From the NCBI GenBank assembly GCA_015490555.1, contig WFXO01000006.1, forward strand, positions 1-61,355: a stretch of DNA of 61,355 bases, read 5' to 3'. Each line of letters opens with the position of its first letter. Positions within the stretch are counted from its first letter, which is position 1. Position numbers and translations under genes: made by a program. Shown piece after piece: positions 43,658-52,228 of this stretch. This stretch comes from Caldifarciminota bacterium. Lineage in GTDB: Bacteria; Hydrothermota; Hydrothermia; WGAB01. A model generated the notes under the pieces. That model had not been told where the DNA came from. It did not search any database and was given only the letters and a program-made list of their open reading frames with translations.

Positions 43658-45340
43658 TCAAAACAGCCGTTCCTGTTCCATGTCTATGACACCCCGCGGG
43701 CACTCTGCTGAGCAAATCCCGCAACCTTTACAGTAGTCGTAGTTGATCTGTGGCTTGTTGTCTACCCACTCAACCGCCGCATCGGGACAGAAGACATAGC
43801 AGTTGCCACAACTGTTACATGTCCCGCAGAGGAAGCACCGCTGGACTTCTTGCAAGGCCAATTCCTTGTTAAACCCAAGGATTTCTTCCCGATCGTAGGC
43901 TCTAATTCGTTCTTCTACCGGGAGTTCAGGGACCGCGACGCGCGGCTTCTTTTGGAAATATTCCATCTGGATCAAGAGGAAGGACACGGTCTTTGGCAGG
44001 GGCTGGGGTTGGAGTTCCTCGCCCATGACATAGGCGTGGATATGCTCCGAGGCTCGACGGGCCCAACCGATGGCTTCGACGACCGTCGCCGGTCCACTCA
44101 CCACATCCCCACCCGCAAAGAGCCCCGGGATCGCGGTCTTCCCGGTCTTCTTGTCAGCCACCAACCAGCCGTGGTCATCCAGCACTTCCTTTGGGAGGAA
44201 CGACGTGTCGACATATTCTCCAATGGCTGTGATGACGGCATCGTATTCCTCCTCAAACTCGGAGCCTTCGATGGGGACCGGACGCCGACGGCCTGACCGG
44301 TCCGGCTCCCCCAACTGCATTTTGACACAAGTTAAGACGATCTTGCCGTTTTTCTTTTCTGCTTTGATGGGTTGCGTAAGATACTGGAATTCGATCCCGT
44401 CCTCGATAGCACGCTCAATTTCTTCCTCTAAGGCTGGCATTTCCTTGCGAGTCCGACGATACAGGAGGACGGGCTCCGCCCCCAACCGGAGGAGTGTCCG
44501 GATCACATCCATCGCCACGTTCCCCCCTCCCACAACGGCGACCTTTTTGCCGGGAGGGGTCCGATTCCCCTCGTTGACATGCCGGAGAAACTCCACGCCG
44601 GACATCAGGTATTCGTCACCCGGAATGCCCATCCGCCGTTCCAGATGCGCGCCATATCCCAGGAAAACGGCATCATAGGTCTGTAGAAGTTCTTCGATGG
44701 AGATATCTTTGCCAACCTTCGTTTGATACCGGAATTCCACTCCCATCCGTTCCAGCGCCTGAAGTTCGCGGTCTACAATCTCACTGGGCAACCGGTACTC
44801 CGGAATACCATATCGAAGGACGCCGCCGCCCTTGGGGTCTTTTTCGAACACCACGACCCGATGCCCTTTCTGGCGGAGGTAGTAGGCAGCGGTCATGCCT
44901 GCAGGGCCACTTCCCACCACAGCAATGGTCTTTCCGGTTTCTTTTGCCGGGGGTTGGCCCTTTTTGTCCAGGATATAGTCCCCCACGAAGCGCTCGATTT
45001 CACGAATGGAGATGGCCTCGTCGAACCGTTTCCGGTTACAGGCCCGCTCGCAGGGATGAGGACACACCCGCCCCGTGATCGAAGGGATCGGATTGTGCTT
45101 CAACAGGACCTGTCCGGCCGCATCCAGATCCCCCCGTTCCAAAAACTGATAGAAATATTGGGGGATCAACGTATTCGTTGGGCAGGCCTTGGAACAGGGA
45201 CCGTACTTTTCCTGATCATGGATGACCGGCCGCAGGTTCCGCCAGGAGCCGGTTTTTACCCCTCGGGTGTCCCGAAACGAAACGGTCACTTCCGGAAACT
45301 CATCTGCGGTCCACTCATAGGGATTTCCGTTCTTTTTCAT
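43658..45340 (-). CDS. GltD-like FAD/NAD(P) oxidoreductase fused to a PorD-type 2[4Fe-4S] ferredoxin
   Basis: A 560-aa fusion in the place of PorD. The N-terminal part has the Fe-S ligands of glutamate-synthase small subunits (CSKACPTNTLIP, CPHPCERACNR). An FAD-binding Rossmann fold follows (IAVVGSGPAGMTAAYYLRQK), then an NAD(P)-binding fold (VAVVGGGNVAMDVIRTLLRL) and the closing AIPGLFAGGDVVSGPATVVE. The last 80 residues are a ferredoxin with two clusters (CGTCNSCGNCYVFCP and CKGCGICSAECPRG), as in PorD. It could link ferredoxin reduced by pyruvate oxidation directly to NAD(P). Its start overlaps porC by 4 bp (ATGA). Confidence 0.88.
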   Translation of the reverse strand: MKKNGNPYEWTADEFPEVTVSFRDTRGVKTGSWRNLRPVIHDQEKYGPCSKACPTNTLIPQYFYQFLERGDLDAAGQVLLKHNPIPSITGRVCPHPCERACNRKRFDEAISIREIERFVGDYILDKKGQPPAKETGKTIAVVGSGPAGMTAAYYLRQKGHRVVVFEKDPKGGGVLRYGIPEYRLPSEIVDRELQALERMGVEFRYQTKVGKDISIEELLQTYDAVFLGYGAHLERRMGIPGDEYLMSGVEFLRHVNEGNRTPPGKKVAVVGGGNVAMDVIRTLLRLGAEPVLLYRRTRKEMPALEEEIERAIEDGIEFQYLTQPIKAEKKNGKIVLTCVKMQLGEPDRSGRRRPVPIEGSEFEEEYDAVITAIGEYVDTSFLPKEVLDDHGWLVADKKTGKTAIPGLFAGGDVVSGPATVVEAIGWARRASEHIHAYVMGEELQPQPLPKTVSFLLIQMEYFQKKPRVAVPELPVEERIRAYDREEILGFNKELALQEVQRCFLCGTCNSCGNCYVFCPDAAVEWVDNKPQINYDYCKGCGICSAECPRGVIDMEQERLF

Positions 45341-45906
45341 GGTGTCACCTCCTGTGGCAAGATGACAGATTCATATGCCTCTTGGGCGGCTTTGGCGTTG
45401 TTTTCGGGGTCCATCGGAACTCCCTCACGGATTGCTTCGAGGAGAGCGTCCAGAGATAGGAGCCCGGTGGCACGCACAAAGGCCCCGAGGATCGCCGTGT
45501 TGACAATCGGTGCGGTCGGTTTCCCGAGTTTGTGCTTGATCGCAATCTGGTTGGCATCCACGGTCGCGACTCGATAGGAATCCGGGATTTCCAGCGTGTC
45601 CGGGTGATCCGGGGTGTTCACGATCACCCATCCGCCCTCCTTCAGGCCTTCCAGGACGTTCACGGCCTGAAGAAGGGTGGGATCCAGGACCACGATGTGG
45701 TCTGGATGGTGGATAAAGGATCGAACGAAAAGGGTGTCTTGAGACCCGACGCGAAGGAACGCCGTGACAGGCGCACCCCGTCGTTCAACCCCGAACTGTG
45801 GGAAAGCCTGGACATATTTCCCCTCCCGAAAAAATGCATCCGCAAGGATCTTCGAAGCCACAACTGTCCCCTGTCCACCTCGTCCATGAAACCGAATCTC
45901 AATCAA
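45337..45906 (-). CDS. porC: Pyruvate:ferredoxin oxidoreductase, gamma subunit
   Basis: The small subunit of the POR complex (189 aa), with the family start EIRFHGRGGQGTVVASKILA and the QAFPQFGVERRGAPVTAFLR segment. The likely start is TTG at 45906, with GGAGG exactly 7 nt upstream; no ATG fits the conserved N-terminus. It heads the operon porC-(porD/gltD)-porA-porB. No convincing promoter was found in the 156-bp gap shared with the divergent kinase-helicase gene; TAAAAT boxes lack a good -35. Confidence 0.92.
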   Translation of the reverse strand: MIEIRFHGRGGQGTVVASKILADAFFREGKYVQAFPQFGVERRGAPVTAFLRVGSQDTLFVRSFIHHPDHIVVLDPTLLQAVNVLEGLKEGGWVIVNTPDHPDTLEIPDSYRVATVDANQIAIKHKLGKPTAPIVNTAILGAFVRATGLLSLDALLEAIREGVPMDPENNAKAAQEAYESVILPQEVTP

Positions 45907-46048
45907 GGTGACACCTCCTTTTTGGCTGGCCCCAAATCTTTTTGCTTTCCAAAATTTTAAGGGAAAATAGAGGTATCCAAAATTCGTTTTTCCTTAGAAA
46001 ACTGCTCAACTTTGTGGATCTTCGCCGTCCTGTGTTTTTGCGATGCTG

Positions 46049-46054
46049 TACAAT
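46049..46054 (+). promoter_or_regulatory. Possible -10 box of the kinase-helicase gene
   Basis: TACAAT (5 of 6 to TATAAT) stands 8 nt before the ATG at 46063, the same geometry as the other candidate leaderless genes. No recognisable -35 is found at 16-18 nt spacing, so an activator may be needed or the call is wrong. Confidence 0.35.
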
Positions 46055-46062
46055 GTTTTCGC

Positions 46063-48741
46063 ATGATTCACGGAAAGATTGGGCGATATGAAGTCTTGGC
46101 CTGGCGGGGCGGGGGCCAGTTCGCCGATGTCTTCCTCGTGAAGGACCCCCTGACCGAAACCCAATACGCCCTCAAACTCTCCCGCGCAAAACGCAAAACC
46201 TCAGAATCCTTTCTCCAGGAAGCCAGGATCCTGGCAAGCCTCAACCATCCGAATATTGTGCGTTTTTATACCGTAGACTTCTATCAGGATCGGCTCTTCA
46301 TTCTCCTGGAATACATCGAGGGGAAAAGCCTACGGGAGATCATTCAAGAACGGGCCCCCTTATCACAAGACGAAGCCCTTCGGATTGCCCTGGAGATCTT
46401 AGACGCACTGGCATATGCACACGCCAAGGGAGTTCTCCATCGGGACCTCAAACCCGAAAACATCCTTCTGACGCCCGATATGACGGTGAAGATCACGGAT
46501 TTTGGCCTCTCTGCCCTCATCTCGGGCAACGTCTTGGAGGCCTCTGTTGCGGGGACCCCGCTTTACATGGCACCAGAGGTCTGGGAAGGCCGATTCTCTC
46601 CTGCCTCAGATCTGTGGGCCTTTTCGGCCATCCTCTACGAGATGCTGGCCGGACATGCCCCCTTCTTTGCCGAGACCTTAGAACAGGTCCGTGCGAAAAT
46701 CCTTACAGGACGAATCCCGAAGATCCACGGGATCCGCCCCGAACTCATGCGGATCCTCCGGAGAGGGCTCCACCCTAACCCCCGCTCCCGGTATGCGTCC
46801 GCCGAGGATTTCCGAAAAGATTTAGAAGCACTGTTCAAAAAGAAAGGGAAGGTTTTCGGGCCGATCGAGATCAAACGATCCGGTCCCAGAGATCTCCTCG
46901 AATCGCTTACTGAAGAACAACGCACGGCCGTCACTCACGGCGATGGAATCACGTTGGTCCTGGGAGGCCCGGGCACGGGGAAGACGACCACCTTAATTGC
47001 CCGTGCGGTCTACCTGATCCGCGAGAGAGGAGTGGATCCTGAAACCCTTTGGATTTGTACCTTTACCGGCCGGGGTGTGTTTGATCTTCAGGAGCGCTTC
47101 ACGCGACACCTCGGCAAAGAGGTCGTGGACGCCCTTTGGTTAGGGACCTACCACACACTGGCCATGCGAATCGTGGCCTTCGCCGGTGAACGGTATGGGA
47201 TCCCGGAAGATTTCACCGTGATCAATGAGTCTCGGCAATATGACTACCTGCGAAAGGCTGCCCGGACGTCCAACACGACCCGGCTCCGCGCCATGATGAA
47301 AACGATTTCGTTCTTTAAGGCCAACCTCATGTCCCCAAAAGAGATCCTGACGTCTGGTGCCAGCCGGTGGGAACAAGAAGTTGCGGAAGTCTATCTGCGG
47401 TATCAGTCCCTTCTCCGGGAGGACGGAGTCCTTGACTTTGGAGACCTCCTTTTGATCGCGAACCAGGTATTGAGGGATTACGACGACATTCGAGAGACCC
47501 TGGCGGGCCGGTTCCGTTTTGTCCTGGCCGATGAATTCCAGGATGTGGACTTCGCGCAATACCAACTTCTGAAGCAGGTTGCATCGGTCCATCACAATCT
47601 CTTCGTGACAGGCGACGACGATCAGGCGATTTATGGCTTCCGAGGAGCAAGCCCGAAATTCATGGAAGACCTCTTGAAGGAGTTCCCGGACGCTCAGGTC
47701 TTCCACCTCACCCAGAATTTCCGAACGCCCGAAGACATCCTGGACCTGGCGACGAACCTGATCTCTCGCAATACCCATCGTTTCCAAAAGGTGATCTATG
47801 CTCGAAACCCTTCACGAAACTCGGTGATCTTCCACATCGCCCGGAATGAACGGGATGAGGCTCAATTTGTGGCACAAAAAATCATCGAGCACCATGAAGA
47901 AGGGTATGCCTTTGACGACATGGCGGTCTTTTATCGGGTGCACTCCCGATCCCGACTCTTCGAAGAAGTGTTCCGGATCTATAAGATTCCATATAACATT
48001 GTGGGGGCATCCTCCTTCTTCCAGCGCCCCGAAGTCCGGGCAGCGCTCGCTGTGTTGAGGCTTCTGGTCGGGCCCATCCCTCGGGCCGAGATGCAGAGGA
48101 TCCTCCAGCATTTCACGGATCTTACCGCCCAGGAAATTCGTAACGTCTTGAAGTCTTGGGATAAGCGGCAAAAGCCGACCTTCTCCCGGACCCTTCCTCC
48201 GGCAAAACGGGAAAGCCTGAAGAACCTCTGGGCGCTCGTCCAGGAATTGCGCGATATGGTGCGTCTCCGGTCGCCTTATGACCTCCTTCAAACCTTCTTC
48301 GAACAAACTGGGTTCTGGAAAATCCTTACTGAGAGCGAAATGACACCGCTGGTACACGAGCGAGAAAACCTCCAAGAACTCTTGGCCATGGCCAGCGATT
48401 TTGGGAAAGATGGGGTTCGAGACTTCCTGAACTATGTGCAAATCCTGGAGTCTTTTGGGGCAGAGCGGTCTGGGACAGGAGGCGTCCGATTGATGACGGT
48501 CCATTCCGCGAAGGGGACGGAGTTCCCCATCGTGTTCTTGGTTGGACTGGAGAAAAACTCGTTTCCATTGCGCGGGAGCCTGGTCCGAAAGCAAGATCTG
48601 GAGGAGGAGCGGCGGCTCTTTTATGTGGCCATGACCCGTGCCCAGGAGCGGCTCTACCTCACCTATGCCCGATCGCGTCAGCACACCTCCCAGGAAGCCT
48701 CCCCTTTCCTCAACGAGTTGCTGATGAAGACACCCACATAA
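46063..48741 (+). CDS. Fusion of a Ser/Thr protein kinase and a UvrD-type DNA helicase
   Basis: An 892-aa protein of two complete enzymes. Residues 1-262 are a Hanks-type kinase: Lys38 (YALKLS), Glu53 in helix C, HRDLKPEN at 126-133, DFG at 146-148 and MAPE at 169-172, all intact. After a linker (263-280), residues 281-892 form a superfamily 1A helicase: Q-motif LTEEQRTAV, Walker A GGPGTGKTT (301-309), ADEFQD (489-494), GDDDQAIYGFRG (517-528), LTQNFRTP, VHSAKGTEFP (813-822) and EERRLFYVAMTRAQERLYL. Motif Ia (TFTGRGVFDLQERF) differs from the usual TFTNKAA pattern. No transmembrane segment, so cytosolic. There is no ribosome-binding site. It could couple phosphorylation to DNA repair, recombination or defence. 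Confidence 0.9.
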   Translation: MIHGKIGRYEVLAWRGGGQFADVFLVKDPLTETQYALKLSRAKRKTSESFLQEARILASLNHPNIVRFYTVDFYQDRLFILLEYIEGKSLREIIQERAPLSQDEALRIALEILDALAYAHAKGVLHRDLKPENILLTPDMTVKITDFGLSALISGNVLEASVAGTPLYMAPEVWEGRFSPASDLWAFSAILYEMLAGHAPFFAETLEQVRAKILTGRIPKIHGIRPELMRILRRGLHPNPRSRYASAEDFRKDLEALFKKKGKVFGPIEIKRSGPRDLLESLTEEQRTAVTHGDGITLVLGGPGTGKTTTLIARAVYLIRERGVDPETLWICTFTGRGVFDLQERFTRHLGKEVVDALWLGTYHTLAMRIVAFAGERYGIPEDFTVINESRQYDYLRKAARTSNTTRLRAMMKTISFFKANLMSPKEILTSGASRWEQEVAEVYLRYQSLLREDGVLDFGDLLLIANQVLRDYDDIRETLAGRFRFVLADEFQDVDFAQYQLLKQVASVHHNLFVTGDDDQAIYGFRGASPKFMEDLLKEFPDAQVFHLTQNFRTPEDILDLATNLISRNTHRFQKVIYARNPSRNSVIFHIARNERDEAQFVAQKIIEHHEEGYAFDDMAVFYRVHSRSRLFEEVFRIYKIPYNIVGASSFFQRPEVRAALAVLRLLVGPIPRAEMQRILQHFTDLTAQEIRNVLKSWDKRQKPTFSRTLPPAKRESLKNLWALVQELRDMVRLRSPYDLLQTFFEQTGFWKILTESEMTPLVHERENLQELLAMASDFGKDGVRDFLNYVQILESFGAERSGTGGVRLMTVHSAKGTEFPIVFLVGLEKNSFPLRGSLVRKQDLEEERRLFYVAMTRAQERLYLTYARSRQHTSQEASPFLNELLMKTPT

Positions 48742-48827
48742 CTGTGAGAGTTCCAGACATAAGGATTCCCAACTCGCAGGAAATCAAGGTAAAAGAGTCC
48801 TGCCCAAAGCATTCTTCATTACACAAC

Positions 48828-48856
48828 TTGACAAATTTGAGATTGAGGTGTATTGT
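48828..48856 (+). promoter_or_regulatory. Promoter of the second sorting-tail gene
   Basis: Perfect TTGACA (48828-48833), 17-nt spacer and TATTGT (48851-48856). A GGAGG ribosome-binding site follows and the ATG is at 48881. Unlike several neighbours, this gene has a normal short leader of about 18 nt. Confidence 0.7.
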
Positions 48857-48880
48857 TGCACTGTAACGCGGAGGTTCAGG

Positions 48881-51070
48881 ATGGTAGGAGGTCGTCTCTA
48901 TCCATTAAAGTCTTTGGTGATTGTCTGTGTCCTCTTTGGAATCGGGTGGGGACAGTATGTCTTTCTCGATGGCGAGTTTTTACGGGATATCTCTCCGATC
49001 CGAAAGATCGTCCTTTCGCCAACCTTTGAGACCGACAGTGTGATCGCCGTGGCCGGTGAAGACGGCTGGATGCTGACAAAATTGCCCCATGGCCCATTGG
49101 AAACTTTTTATACCGGGGAACCGGTCCAGGACCTTGTCTTTGAGGGTCAGCGTCTCCTCCTTTTGACCGCATCTTCCTTACAGATGTTCCGGATTGACGA
49201 GGATGCAGCCCATTGGGTGGTGTCTCGAATCGATTCTATGTCTTACGGTGGGATTCGTCTGATCCCCTTCAGACCCTTCACCGCCCCAGATCTCCCTCCT
49301 GCGTATCTTTTAGCCCGAGGGCAAAATGGAACGGATCTCCTGGTTTGGGATACCACTGCAGGATTTGTCGTAGACAACCATTATGATTTTCCGACGTTTG
49401 ATCTTGCACTCTACAGGGGCGATCTCGTAGTCGCAGCTGGCGAGCAAGGCACTTATCTTGTGGACCCTCAGCCTTCTGGAGGAGCAATTATTGGTCATAT
49501 CGCCCCTTCTTATACTCTTCCCAATCATCAGAAGGTCCACGTCCTCCAGCATTACGCATTGATCACGGGGATAGACATCCATCCACCTTTTTACCCCTTA
49601 CAGGCATTTGACATCCAGGAACCTGAGTCCCCGCACCTTGTCATGACATTCCCGACCTTCCAACTTTCATGGCCGATCATCTCTAAAATTGACTCCTTTT
49701 TCTGTGTGGTTGGCAGTGCTCAAGAGCCAAATGCGACATTTGCGTTTCGGCTATACCGGATCACAGGAGGTGATTCGATCGTCCAGGTCTATGAGACACC
49801 GATTTCCCCGGTAACCACCGCCATCCTTCGTTCGCCCACACAAGTGATATGGAGTGACAACAGGACGGTCTACTTCGGGAAACCGGGACGACCTGGCCAC
49901 CGCTGGTTCGCGGTTCCTCAATCCATTCAACATGTCCAAGGGGTTTCGGGAGGCATCCTGGCCATGGATGTGAACGGCCAACTTTATTACGGTGCAACCT
50001 ATACCACGTGGGGCCCCTACCCGACGTTGTCCAGTTTCACAAAGAGTGTGATACACCTCCCTGAGCCCCCCGTCTCAGTAACCCCCCTCCGGACATCGAT
50101 AGGCAATGGATTTCTCCTTTTAGACGCGGAAGGTGGCTTAAATCTGTATGCCATCCTGAACTCTCAGGAATTGCAATGGGTCTCCCGTCCTTTTGACTTT
50201 CCACAAGCGTACGGGCCAATCGCAGGGGATACTGAAGGACGCGCATATCTTGCAACGGATGGCCATACCGTCACGGTGATGAGCCTCTGGGAAATAGAAC
50301 AACCAGAGATTTTAGCAACGGTGACCTTTTCGGATAGTATTGTCGCACTGGCCGGTATCCAGACTTTTTTGGGCGTTGGTTTTGCAAATGGAACCATCAA
50401 AGTCTTCTCCTGGACGGACCCTTCCTCCCCTCAACCCCTTTTGGTTGTGCAAAAGAATGCCCATATCCTGGACATCGATTACCACTTCGATGGCTACAAC
50501 GCACCCTATGGAAATGCATTGGCTGTGCTCTTCGATGACGCTTCAGTTTTATGGATTGGACAGCGTTACAATGGGGAAATCGATACCTTTTCCTTTACCT
50601 TTCCTGTTCAGCCGATCGCTTGTTCCTATGGAAACGATTGGATCGGGGCGGCCGCCGGTGAAGCAGGCTATTACATGTCCTGGTGGGGCGAGGATTGGTT
50701 TTACCCGGCACACGGGAACGCATTAGACGTCGATATCCAAGGGGTACAAAGTTATGTAGCAATGGGTCCTTTTGGAGTGGCTTCTCTGACAGGCATTGTG
50801 AAGAGCCAGGAAGAAGATTTTCAGAGTCCTGGATCGATTCGCCTGGCATCTCCGATCGTCCGAAGTCAGGTGATTCTTCAGGGGGATCTTGAACCCGGTG
50901 TCATTGAAATCTTTGATGTCGCAGGCCGGCGGATGATCCAGTGGACCCTCACAAGACCTCAATCCTCTGTCACCATTCGAATTGCCTCCTGGCCCACCGG
51001 GGTCTATTTGCTCCGATATTCCGGCCATCACTCACCCCCGATCACCCAGAAATTCCTCAAAATCCAGTAA
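48881..51070 (+). CDS. Secreted beta-propeller-like protein with probable sorting tail
   Basis: A 729-aa exported protein of unknown function. A signal peptide (VGGRLYPLKSLVIVCVLFGI) is followed by repeated short beta-strand units, such as DSVIAVAGEDGWMLTKL, DLVVAAGEQGTYLVD and YLATDGHTVTVMSLW, consistent with a beta propeller of the LVIVD or WD type. The last 75 residues (VIEIFDVAGRRMIQWTLT ... SWPTGVYLLRYSG ... KFLKIQ) resemble a type IX secretion sorting domain, although the opening YPNP motif is absent. GGAGG lies 6 nt before the ATG at 48881. It stands alone between its own promoter and the leaderless-type acetyltransferase gene. Confidence 0.7.
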   Translation: MVGGRLYPLKSLVIVCVLFGIGWGQYVFLDGEFLRDISPIRKIVLSPTFETDSVIAVAGEDGWMLTKLPHGPLETFYTGEPVQDLVFEGQRLLLLTASSLQMFRIDEDAAHWVVSRIDSMSYGGIRLIPFRPFTAPDLPPAYLLARGQNGTDLLVWDTTAGFVVDNHYDFPTFDLALYRGDLVVAAGEQGTYLVDPQPSGGAIIGHIAPSYTLPNHQKVHVLQHYALITGIDIHPPFYPLQAFDIQEPESPHLVMTFPTFQLSWPIISKIDSFFCVVGSAQEPNATFAFRLYRITGGDSIVQVYETPISPVTTAILRSPTQVIWSDNRTVYFGKPGRPGHRWFAVPQSIQHVQGVSGGILAMDVNGQLYYGATYTTWGPYPTLSSFTKSVIHLPEPPVSVTPLRTSIGNGFLLLDAEGGLNLYAILNSQELQWVSRPFDFPQAYGPIAGDTEGRAYLATDGHTVTVMSLWEIEQPEILATVTFSDSIVALAGIQTFLGVGFANGTIKVFSWTDPSSPQPLLVVQKNAHILDIDYHFDGYNAPYGNALAVLFDDASVLWIGQRYNGEIDTFSFTFPVQPIACSYGNDWIGAAAGEAGYYMSWWGEDWFYPAHGNALDVDIQGVQSYVAMGPFGVASLTGIVKSQEEDFQSPGSIRLASPIVRSQVILQGDLEPGVIEIFDVAGRRMIQWTLTRPQSSVTIRIASWPTGVYLLRYSGHHSPPITQKFLKIQ

Positions 51071-51119
51071 CCTCGCTGGCCCCTCAAAACGCTTCCTGCC
51101 TCAAGGAGAGGTTGCCTTT

Positions 51120-51149
51120 TTGCCAGGGGAAAGAGGGTCCCCTTATACT
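51120..51149 (+). promoter_or_regulatory. Leaderless-type promoter of the CelD-like gene
   Basis: TTGCCA (51120-51125), 18-nt spacer and TATACT (51144-51149); the ATG at 51158 follows 8 nt after the -10, with no ribosome-binding site. Each box matches 5 of 6 consensus bases. Confidence 0.6.
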
Positions 51150-51157
51150 TTGAGCCC

Positions 51158-52228
51158 ATGGCTGGCGAATTGAAACTCCAAGTTTTTGAAGACCCGCCGT
51201 GTTTCTTTGACCTCCAGGAACCCTGGCTCCGCTTACTTCAAACCCTGGAGGGGCATCCCTTTTTGACCCCACAGTGGATGGGCATTTCCTTTATGTACTT
51301 TTTCCGAGAGGGGGATCTTCGGCTTTATGCCCTTTATGACGATGATACCCTGGTCGGACTGTTCCCCTTAGCGGTTCATCCGTGGGACCAGGTCCTCCGT
51401 GCCACGACCACCGCCCCTTACCACGTCACAGACTATGTAGACGTGATTGTCAGCCAAAAGTATCGCAAGGCCTTCATCGAACGGGTGTTCCACGACCTGC
51501 GAGGCATTGCTTTAGACCGACCGTTGGTCTTAGACCTGCCTGGGATCCCTGGGACTTCCCCGACCCTCTGGACCCTCCAGCAGTTTGCTGAAGCCGAAGA
51601 AATTCCGTTTCAACGATTCGAACTCACCCGAGCGCCTGTCCTCCGACTTCCCAAAACCTTCGAGGCCTACCTGGTGAGTCTCAAATCCAAGGACCGGCAT
51701 GAGATCCGGCGGAAAGTCTCCCGGGCCCATCGAATGGCGGAACTCGAGATAGAGGTCCTGAGCCAGCCCCAGGACATTGCTGAAGGCATGGAGGACTTCT
51801 TTGCGCTGTTTGCCCTGTCCTGTGAAGAGAAAAAACGGTTCCTGACACCGGAAATTCAGGCGTTCTTCGCGGAAGTTTTCCCCACCATGGCCCACCAGGG
51901 CTGGGTTCGACTCTACTTCCTCCAGGCCAATGGCCGGCGGGTCTCGACCTTCCTGGTCTTTGATTACGGCCCGACCTTCTATCTGTACAACTCCGGGTTT
52001 GACCCGGAATACGCTGCTCTTTCTCCCGGCATCGTCTTGTTGACCCGCATCATTGAAGATGCCATTGAGCAGGGGAAAGCCTATCTCGACTTCCTTCGAG
52101 GCCAGGAGATGTACAAGTACCGGATGGGCGCCAAAGATGTGATCGTGTATCGGGCGGTTTTAGGGAGCGTCGTGCCCAAAGATCCAGACCTGGAGCCGGA
52201 TATCCAATGCTCCGAATCGTTCACGTAA
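51158..52228 (+). CDS. CelD/BcsL-type GNAT acetyltransferase
   Basis: A 356-aa protein of the Acetyltransf_6 (CelD/BcsL) group, a double-GNAT fold with FemAB-like layout. Landmarks are HPFLTPQWM near the start, the substrate loop SLKSKDRHEIRRKVSRA, the core strand VRLYFLQANGRRVSTFLVF, YLYNSGFDPEYAALSPGIVL and YLDFLRGQEMYKYRMGA. Family members are often linked to cellulose or exopolysaccharide gene clusters; the acceptor here is unknown. It overlaps the following GT4 glycosyltransferase by 22 bp, which supports a joint role in a surface glycan or glycolipid. Translation is probably leaderless. Confidence 0.82.
   Translation: MAGELKLQVFEDPPCFFDLQEPWLRLLQTLEGHPFLTPQWMGISFMYFFREGDLRLYALYDDDTLVGLFPLAVHPWDQVLRATTTAPYHVTDYVDVIVSQKYRKAFIERVFHDLRGIALDRPLVLDLPGIPGTSPTLWTLQQFAEAEEIPFQRFELTRAPVLRLPKTFEAYLVSLKSKDRHEIRRKVSRAHRMAELEIEVLSQPQDIAEGMEDFFALFALSCEEKKRFLTPEIQAFFAEVFPTMAHQGWVRLYFLQANGRRVSTFLVFDYGPTFYLYNSGFDPEYAALSPGIVLLTRIIEDAIEQGKAYLDFLRGQEMYKYRMGAKDVIVYRAVLGSVVPKDPDLEPDIQCSESFT

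Noticed and set aside
47140..48684. Long open frames antisense to the helicase part of the kinase-helicase gene
   Set aside because: The sense strand carries all helicase motifs in order; the antisense frames show no domain.
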